Assembly: GCF_019711195.1 (NCBI RefSeq)
Contig: NZ_CP081299.1
Coordinates: 4,252,001 to 4,316,000 of the forward strand
Length of the DNA: 64,000 nt
DNA from: Dyadobacter sp. NIV53
Lineage (GTDB): Bacteria > Bacteroidota > Bacteroidia > Cytophagales > Spirosomataceae
Reading direction: 5' to 3'
Shown here: piece after piece, positions 58,423-64,000 of the stretch
Layout: every line of letters begins with the position of its first letter
Numbering within the stretch: the stretch's first letter is position 1
Translations under genes and position numbers: made by a program
Notes under the pieces: model-generated
Told to the model about the DNA's origin: nothing
Seen by the model: the letters and a program-made list of their open reading frames with translations, nothing else
Database searches by the model: none

Positions 58423-60105
58423 ATGATTGATCATATACTTACTTTACTGATAGCCATTCCGTTACTTGGCGCCGTTGCCGTTGCAGCCTGGCCCACACAG
58501 CGCCCTGAAAGTTTCAGGCTTATTGCTCTGGCTGCGCTGTTGCTGGAATTTCTGGTTGCTGTTTCGCTATATGTGGTTTTTGACAATCATCAGTCAGGGT
58601 ATCAGTTGAGCGAAACTCTTGACTGGATAACAATTCCAATCGGATCGCTCGGTGTTGTTTCTATTGATTATGCCCTGGCCGTGGACGGTATAAGTTTCCC
58701 GTTGGTTTTGCTGGCAGTAATAGTGCTTTTTGTCGGTGTTATCAGTTCCTGGAATATCGGTAAGCGCACCCGGGGTTATTTTGCATTGTATCTTTTGCTG
58801 AGCGGAAGCATTATCGGCTGTTTTCTGGCTCAGGATTTCTTTCTGTTTTATTTGTTCTTCGAGTTTATGCTCTTGCCTATGTACTTCCTCATCGGATTAT
58901 GGGGAGGGCCAAGACGCGAATATGCAGCGCTCAAATTTTTCATCTATACATTCTTTGGTTCACTGTTAATCCTGATCGTCATGATCGGTTTATACCTTTC
59001 AGCCATTGATCCCGTTGAAACTGCTCGTGCAGTTGGAGTGCTCGGAATGGAAGATGCGGCTACAAAAGATATTATTTTACAGCTTCAACAATGGCTTATG
59101 GAAGGTAAAATTGCACCAGAGGAATTGGTGCATACTTTCCGCTTTGCCTATCTGGCCGATTCAGGCAATTACATTCCGGGTTCTGTTTTAAGCCAGATTT
59201 CAGATTTTTACATACTCGGTATTCCTGTACGTCTGCTCGCATTCTGGTTTTTGTTCATTGGTTTTGCTGTTAAATTACCTGTTGTTCCGTTACATACGTG
59301 GCTTCCTGATGCGCATGTAGAAGCACCAACGCCTATTTCGGTTGTCCTGGCCGGAATCCTTTTAAAGATCGGAGGTTACGGTTTTATCAGGATTGTAGAT
59401 GGCTTCTTTCCTTTTGAAGCACAATACAGTACGGTTCCGTTAGCAATTTTGGGCATGATTTCTATTGTTTACGGAGGTTTTAATGCATTGGGGCAAAGTG
59501 ATCTTAAAAAGATGATCGCATATTCCTCAGTTTCTCACATGGGTTTTGTTTTACTTGGTATTGCAGCATTTACAGCCGAGGGTATTAATGGCGCTATCTA
59601 TCAAATGGTAAGCCACGGAGTACTTTCCGCTATGTTATTTTTACTTGCGGGTGTGGTTTACGATCGTACGCATGACCGTAAGATTGAGAATTACAGAGGA
59701 TTGATTGCAGTAATGCCACGTTATACTGTTCTGACCGGAATTGCTTTTTTTGCCTCTCTCGGCCTTCCTGGCTTTTCAGGTTTTGTAGGAGAATTATTTA
59801 CGTTAATGGGCGCTTTCCAATCTGACCAGTTGCCGGTCTGGATTCCCGCATTATCTACACTCGGAATTGTACTAGCTGCTGCTTATTTTCTGTGGACATA
59901 TCAGCGTATGTTTTTCGGCTCTTTCTGGTATAAAAATGATAACGCTTCTCACAGCACCACACATCCGCTAACAGATCTGACGACAAGAGAAATCGGCCTG
60001 TTAGTTCCATTAGCTATTCTGACTGTTTTGTTAGGAATTTTACCAGGAATTTTATTTGATATAACCGGGCCAACCGTGTCGGCGTGGCTGGAGGGTTTGC
60101 GTTAA
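58423..60105 (+). CDS. nuoM: NADH-quinone oxidoreductase subunit M with an internal extension
   Basis: NuoM is the second antiporter-like subunit of complex I. The 560-residue protein shows YLFFEFMLLPMYFLIGLWGG, LPVVPLHTWLPDAHVEAPTPISVVLAGILLKIGGYG and KMIAYSSVSHMGFVLLG. An extra soluble stretch of about 65 residues (about residues 197-262) separates two helices; it is absent from the 509-residue E. coli protein. The adjacent gene is of RhuM type and not nuoN. Confidence 0.94.
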   Translation: MIDHILTLLIAIPLLGAVAVAAWPTQRPESFRLIALAALLLEFLVAVSLYVVFDNHQSGYQLSETLDWITIPIGSLGVVSIDYALAVDGISFPLVLLAVIVLFVGVISSWNIGKRTRGYFALYLLLSGSIIGCFLAQDFFLFYLFFEFMLLPMYFLIGLWGGPRREYAALKFFIYTFFGSLLILIVMIGLYLSAIDPVETARAVGVLGMEDAATKDIILQLQQWLMEGKIAPEELVHTFRFAYLADSGNYIPGSVLSQISDFYILGIPVRLLAFWFLFIGFAVKLPVVPLHTWLPDAHVEAPTPISVVLAGILLKIGGYGFIRIVDGFFPFEAQYSTVPLAILGMISIVYGGFNALGQSDLKKMIAYSSVSHMGFVLLGIAAFTAEGINGAIYQMVSHGVLSAMLFLLAGVVYDRTHDRKIENYRGLIAVMPRYTVLTGIAFFASLGLPGFSGFVGELFTLMGAFQSDQLPVWIPALSTLGIVLAAAYFLWTYQRMFFGSFWYKNDNASHSTTHPLTDLTTREIGLLVPLAILTVLLGILPGILFDITGPTVSAWLEGLR

Positions 60106-60134
60106 ATTTTATTCATCAATCAACAATCTTAAAA

Positions 60135-61142
60135 ATGAATACCGGCGAAATTCTTATTTATGAAAATCAGGATGGTAACATTAAAATTGATGTGCGGCTT
60201 GAAGATGAAACAGTTTGGTTGACACAGTCTCAAATAGTACACCTTTTCCAAAAATCAAAATCTACTATAAGTGAACACATAAAAAATATTTTTGAAGAAG
60301 GCGAACTGATTGAAAAGTCAGTTATTCGGAATTTCCGAACAACTGCTTTGGATAATAAAACTTACGACACCAATTATTACAATTTAGATGTAATCATTTC
60401 AGTGGGTTATCGGGTAAAATCCAGGCAGGGAACCCAGTTTCGTATTTGGGCTACGCAAAGATTAAAGGAATACATTATTAAGGGATTTACTCTCAACGAT
60501 GACCGCTTTAAATCTGGTAGCACTATGAATTATTTCAATGAGCTGCAAGATCGTATTCGCGAGATACGCATATCCGAAAGGTTTTTTTATCAAAAAATAA
60601 AAGACATTTATACTACTAGTATTGATTATGATGCAGCCAATGAAAAGACAGTTGCTTTTTTCAAAATAGTGCAAAACAAATTGTTATGGGCGATTAGCCA
60701 GCAAACCGCGGCTGAACTGGTATACCGCAGAGTCGATGGAAGTTTGCCACTTTTAGGTATGCAGTCTTATAATAAAAATAATAATGAGCCAGTAAAAAAA
60801 GCTGATATAAGCATTGCTAAAAATTATCTTCTTGAAGACGAGATCAGACTATTAGGGTTGTTAGTAGAGCAATATCTTGCATTTGCTGAATCTATGGCTC
60901 AGCAGCAAACACCTATGTATATGACTGATTGGATAAGCCGGTTAGACATTGTATTGCAACTTAATGGTCGTGAATTACTTACACATGCAGGGAAAATAAG
61001 TCATGAAATGGCTCTAAAAAAATCTGAGGAAGAATATAAGATATATAAAATCGAACTGGGAAAAACAGAAAAAGAAAACAGCCTCAAAGAATTAGAGCAC
61101 GATATTTTAAAGTTAGAAAAATCAACAAATAAAAATTCATGA
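60135..61142 (+). CDS. RhuM-family protein
   Basis: This 335-residue protein belongs to the RhuM (virulence protein RhuM) family. The start at 60135 (MNTGEILIYENQDG) is chosen because the upstream part overlaps the nuoM stop. The N-terminal domain (VWLTQSQIVHLFQKSKSTISEHIKNIFEEGEL) looks like a helix-turn-helix. The RYNLDVIISVGYRV-like YYNLDVIISVGYRVKSRQGTQFRIWATQRLKEYI motif is the family hallmark. The role is unknown; RhuM genes are often found in mobile or island regions. A palindrome overlaps its stop. Confidence 0.9.
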   Translation: MNTGEILIYENQDGNIKIDVRLEDETVWLTQSQIVHLFQKSKSTISEHIKNIFEEGELIEKSVIRNFRTTALDNKTYDTNYYNLDVIISVGYRVKSRQGTQFRIWATQRLKEYIIKGFTLNDDRFKSGSTMNYFNELQDRIREIRISERFFYQKIKDIYTTSIDYDAANEKTVAFFKIVQNKLLWAISQQTAAELVYRRVDGSLPLLGMQSYNKNNNEPVKKADISIAKNYLLEDEIRLLGLLVEQYLAFAESMAQQQTPMYMTDWISRLDIVLQLNGRELLTHAGKISHEMALKKSEEEYKIYKIELGKTEKENSLKELEHDILKLEKSTNKNS

Positions 61143-61178
61143 ATAGCCCCCATTTTAAAATGAGAGCTATTCATGAAT
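61135..61178. terminator. Palindromic hairpin over the rhuM stop
   Basis: ATTCATGAATAGC (61135-61147) and GCTATTCATGAAT (61166-61178) are perfect reverse complements; the loop holds a further CATTTTAAAATG palindrome. It separates the convergent rhuM and lipoprotein genes, and may work as a bidirectional terminator. Confidence 0.75.
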
Positions 61179-61184
61179 AGAAAA

Positions 61185-61586
61185 TCATTTCCCAAATATC
61201 TGGTCAAAGCTGAACCTTCCTTTTTTAGTCAATGCTTCGAGTTTTTGTTGTTGCTCATTGGTTAGCACTTCCAGTATTTCCTGACGCTTTTGTGTTGCCA
61301 GTTCCTTATGATCCCGACGTTTTGCATAATCCTTGCGGGAAAGTTTTCTGTCCAGCCGTGCATATCTTTTGTCAATTTTTTTAAGCTCTTTCTGCTGGCG
61401 TTTGGTAAGGTTTAGTTCTTCCGTAAAACGGTCCAGGTTCTTTTCCAGCTTTTTATTATTCAGTTTGTTATTAACAACACGTTCTTCGTTACGTTCGGAA
61501 TCGTCACGGGATGAATTGTTGGAAGTTGCACAACCGTTAAATACAAGTCCTGAAATTATCAGGGATAAAATTAAAATCTTTTTCAT
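61185..61586 (-). CDS. Small charged lipoprotein with LTxxQ-like motifs
   Basis: The 133-residue protein has a lipoprotein signal (KKILILSLIISGLVFNGC, Cys19). The rest is highly charged and helical, with NLTKRQQKELKKIDKRY and VLTNEQQQKLEAL. These resemble the LTxxQ repeats of Spy/CpxP-like periplasmic proteins; relation to that family is possible but not certain. Confidence 0.78.
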   Translation of the reverse strand: MKKILILSLIISGLVFNGCATSNNSSRDDSERNEERVVNNKLNNKKLEKNLDRFTEELNLTKRQQKELKKIDKRYARLDRKLSRKDYAKRRDHKELATQKRQEILEVLTNEQQQKLEALTKKGRFSFDQIFGK

Positions 61587-61715
61587 GGAAGCTAATTTGT
61601 CTGGGTTGAAATATTGATGCTAATAACGAAGGTGTTCCGGATAAAAATATAAGCGGATCAAAAACAGCATCTTTTTTTATTATTTTTTACAATGATATGT
61701 TTATTCCAATAAAAG

Positions 61716-61723
61716 TACTTTTG
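61716..61723 (+). promoter_or_regulatory. Candidate -7 box upstream of the NagX-like gene
   Basis: TACTTTTG matches TAnnTTTG and lies 134 bases before the start codon. No good TTG sits at the expected distance, so this is weak. Confidence 0.35.
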
Positions 61724-61857
61724 TAAAACGAAGCCAATAGTATTTATTTGAAAGTTTCCAGTAATTGTAGGTGCAATTGCGCTGCGCCGTTGTTTGTGTC
61801 CTCACAATCAATATCCTAAAAACCTTATTTCCCTTATACCTGAATTAAATTAACAAA

Positions 61858-62973
61858 ATGAAAGAAAGTTCTACTTCGCAAAGGCTGCTCTCTCTGGACA
61901 CGCTACGTGGTTTTGATATGTTTTGGATCTCCGGAGGAGAAGAAATCTTTGCTGCTCTTGCAAAAGTTACCGGCTGGTCATGGGCTATTTTTATGGCGCA
62001 TCAGTTTACACACCCCGACTGGAATGGTTTCCGTGCTTACGATCTGATCTTTCCAACCTTTCTGTTCATGGCCGGAGTTTCGGTTCCGTTTTCATTGGGA
62101 AGCCGTTTGGAAAAAGGAGTGCCGCCTTCTGAACTGATTAAAAAAGTAATTCAGCGGGGACTGATCCTGGTTTTTCTGGGTATCATTTATAATAACGGGT
62201 TATTTCATACAGAATGGGCAAAAATGCGTTATCCAAGCGTTCTGGCACGTATAGGATTGGCGGGTATGTTTGCCCAGATCATTTATTTATATACAAACAA
62301 AAGAGCAAGGTGGATATGGTTTGCCAGTTTGCTTATTGGCTATTATGCATTTATGATGTGGTTTCCTGTACCGGGTTGCGGAGCGGGAATTCTTACCATG
62401 GAATGTAACCCGGCGAGTTATATCGACCGTATGATAATTCCGGGCCGTTTGCATCTTACTATTCATGATCCAGAAGGGCTTGTTTCGACGATACCTGCCA
62501 TTGCTACCGGTTTGATGGGGATTTTCGCAGGAGAATTACTCCGTACAAATGACGAAATCATTCCAAGAAATAATAAAGTCGTGTATCTGATGGCAGCAGG
62601 TGTTATCAGTTTATTGCTGTGTCTGGTGTGGGATTTCTTTTTTCCAATCAATAAGAATTTATGGACAAGCTCGTTTGTACTTTGCGCAGGTGGGTTCAGT
62701 ACTTTACTTTTGGGTTTGTTTTACTGGGTCATCGATGTATTGAACTATCGTAAATGGACATTCTTCTTTGTTGTAATAGGAATGAATTCAATCGTAATTT
62801 ATATGGTTGGCAGATATATCGATTTCTTTTACACAGCCGAGGCATTATTTGGCGGGATATTAAGTTATTTCCCACACTCAGTTGCGGTGGTTGGTGAAGT
62901 TATTGCTTATATCATGGTTCAATGGGCATTTATGTATTTGCTGTATCGTAACAGGTTGTTCCTTAAAGTTTAA
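61858..62973 (+). CDS. NagX-like DUF5009 membrane protein
   Basis: The 371-residue protein has about ten membrane segments and the family start SLDTLRGFDMFWISGGEE, followed by YDLIFPTFLFMAGVSVPFSLGSRL. It belongs to the group related to heparan-alpha-glucosaminide N-acetyltransferase, linked to N-acetylglucosamine uptake or use in Bacteroidota. No other amino-sugar gene lies nearby. Confidence 0.88.
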   Translation: MKESSTSQRLLSLDTLRGFDMFWISGGEEIFAALAKVTGWSWAIFMAHQFTHPDWNGFRAYDLIFPTFLFMAGVSVPFSLGSRLEKGVPPSELIKKVIQRGLILVFLGIIYNNGLFHTEWAKMRYPSVLARIGLAGMFAQIIYLYTNKRARWIWFASLLIGYYAFMMWFPVPGCGAGILTMECNPASYIDRMIIPGRLHLTIHDPEGLVSTIPAIATGLMGIFAGELLRTNDEIIPRNNKVVYLMAAGVISLLLCLVWDFFFPINKNLWTSSFVLCAGGFSTLLLGLFYWVIDVLNYRKWTFFFVVIGMNSIVIYMVGRYIDFFYTAEALFGGILSYFPHSVAVVGEVIAYIMVQWAFMYLLYRNRLFLKV

Positions 62974-62980
62974 AATGCAA

Positions 62981-63043
62981 TTAGCTTTTAGCGATTAGCC
63001 GTTAGCTAAAAGCTAATCGCTAAAAGCCAATCGCTAAAAGCTA
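62981..63043. repeat. Short inverted and direct repeats of GCTAATCGCTAAAAGC
   Basis: TTAGCTTTTAGCGATTAGC (62981-62999) pairs with GCTAATCGCTAAAAGC (63012-63027); a second near copy, GCCAATCGCTAAAAGC, starts at 63026. The block ends six bases before the gldA start. The 9-mer GCTAATCGC is shared with the hairpins at 11282-11319 and 23104-23154. Confidence 0.85.
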
Positions 63044-63048
63044 TTTCA

Positions 63049-63757
63049 ATGTCAATTCAGGTTACCAATCTTACGAAGGTTTATGGATCGCAGCGTGCTG
63101 TGGATGGAATTTCATTTACACTCCGTCCCGGTGAAATCGTAGGTTTTCTCGGCCCAAATGGCGCAGGAAAATCTACAACCATGAAAAATTCTGACCGGGT
63201 ATCTGAAACCTTCCGAAGGAACTGCCCGCGTTGCAGATTTTGATGTGAAAGAGCAACCCATGCAATCCCGCAGGGCAATAGGCTATTTGCCCGAACATAA
63301 CCCGCTTTACCTGGATATGTACGTGCGTGAATTTTTATTGTTTTCGGGCAAAATGTATCAGTTAAGCGGCGATTCCCTGAAAGCGCGTGTCGGTGAAATG
63401 ATATCGATGTGTGGCCTGGAAACTGAAAAACATAAGAAAATCGGACAGCTTTCAAAAGGATATCGCCAGCGGGTAGGTCTTGCCCAGTCATTTTTACACG
63501 ATCCGTCAGTACTTATTCTTGACGAACCCACAACAGGGCTGGATCCTAACCAGATCCTTGAAATCAGAGAGCTGATCCGTACAGCCGGAAAAAATAAAAC
63601 AGTCCTTTTTTCAACGCATATTATGCAGGAAGTTGAGGCTTTATGTGACCGCGTGATTATTATCAATAAAGGAAAAGTTGTGAGTGACAGTTCTCTGGAA
63701 ACTCTAAGGGGATCCGGAAATTCACTGGAAGATATTTTCCGTAGTCTCACAAGCTAA
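63049..63757 (+). CDS. gldA: GldA-like ABC transporter ATPase (frameshifted)
   Basis: The ATPase of the gliding-motility GldAFG transporter type. The N-terminal part has Walker A GPNGAGKSTT. An A5 run at 63184-63188 where A4 is expected shifts the frame; removing one A restores GKSTTMKILTGYLKPSEGTARVADFDVKEQP and joins the two parts. The second part has the signature LSKGYRQRVGLAQS, Walker B VLILDEPTTGLDP and switch His in STHIMQE. The whole protein would be about 236 residues, a little shorter than many members (about 300). The name is likely but other ABC-2 ATPases look similar. Confidence 0.83.
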
Positions 63758-63943
63758 CAGATAGCGGCCCAATTAGTTGCTTGCCTAATAGTATTCTTGC
63801 CAATTATTAGAATTGCATTAAATCTTAAAAATAATTGCATTTATTGACCGGTAAATTGTTCTACTGGTAATCTTTGATAAATCTTATTCTTATTTGTAAT
63901 TTAGAATGATCTTTGTCCCTCTTAAAAGTCAGTCGTTTATCCT

Positions 63944-64000
63944 ATGAAGAGTTGGTTCATCAGCCGGTTTGGTTTTGTTGCTGGCATTCTTGTGCTGGTT
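63944..64000 (+). CDS. Start of an unidentified membrane protein gene (3' partial)
   Basis: The ATG at 63944 opens a frame to the window end, encoding a signal-like N-terminus (MKSWFISRFGFVAGILVLV). Only 19 residues are visible, so no family can be named. It lies 187 bases after gldA. Confidence 0.5.
   Translation, partial: MKSWFISRFGFVAGILVLV

Overview
The window reads as chromosomal DNA of a Bacteroidota bacterium, most likely Cytophagales and possibly Dyadobacter-like (inference). The supporting signs are a six-gene alternative complex III cluster fused to a cytochrome c oxidase operon, type IX secretion C-terminal domains on two secreted proteins, promoters of the TTG-N18/20-TAnnTTTG type, few Shine-Dalgarno sites, a GldA-like ATPase and moderate GC content.

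Layout: 1-16414 is a respiratory block on the + strand: actABCDEF, coxB, coxA, ctaA, ctaB, two subunit III genes, a subunit IV-like gene, a Sco copper chaperone, a DUF420/CtaM-like protein and a small CxxC protein. Quinol oxidation by ACIII, oxygen reduction by the oxidase, heme A synthesis and copper delivery are therefore encoded together. 16590-22704 holds a GH106 rhamnosidase, murI and an ECF-sigma/membrane/outer-membrane operon. 22871-37060 is the translation and transcription block: tRNA-Tyr, Gly and Thr, tuf, tRNA-Trp, secE, nusG, rplK, rplA, rplJ, rplL, rpoB, rpoC. 37218-49149 is mixed: DUF3467, glutaminyl cyclase, a large secreted metzincin, a two-subunit molybdenum oxidoreductase, a KDPG-type aldolase and a higBA toxin-antitoxin pair. 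49470-64000 holds a metallophosphoesterase, tRNA-Arg, enoyl-CoA hydratase, asnS, a serine hydrolase, nuoL and nuoM, a RhuM-family gene, a NagX-like membrane protein, gldA and the first codons of one more gene.

The most unusual structure is a pair of tandem arrays made of 3' pieces of tRNA genes. Downstream of the intact tRNA-Thr lie five 96-bp units (23271-23728). Downstream of the intact tRNA-Arg, on the other strand, lie three 121-124-bp units (50165-50532). Every unit keeps the 3' part of its parent tRNA but carries a 16-nt GC-rich insert between T-stem positions 52 and 53. The Thr and Arg inserts have the same length, the same position and 13 of 16 identical bases (consensus MCGGKCGGCCGSTGCC), although the two tRNAs are different. 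The parent tRNAs lack the insert. I know of no described element of this kind.

Caution: five conserved genes (actA, sco, rplK, rpoB, gldA) are broken by a single-base indel or substitution. Three of the indels are in homopolymers, and rpoB is essential, so most or all are probably sequence errors rather than biology.
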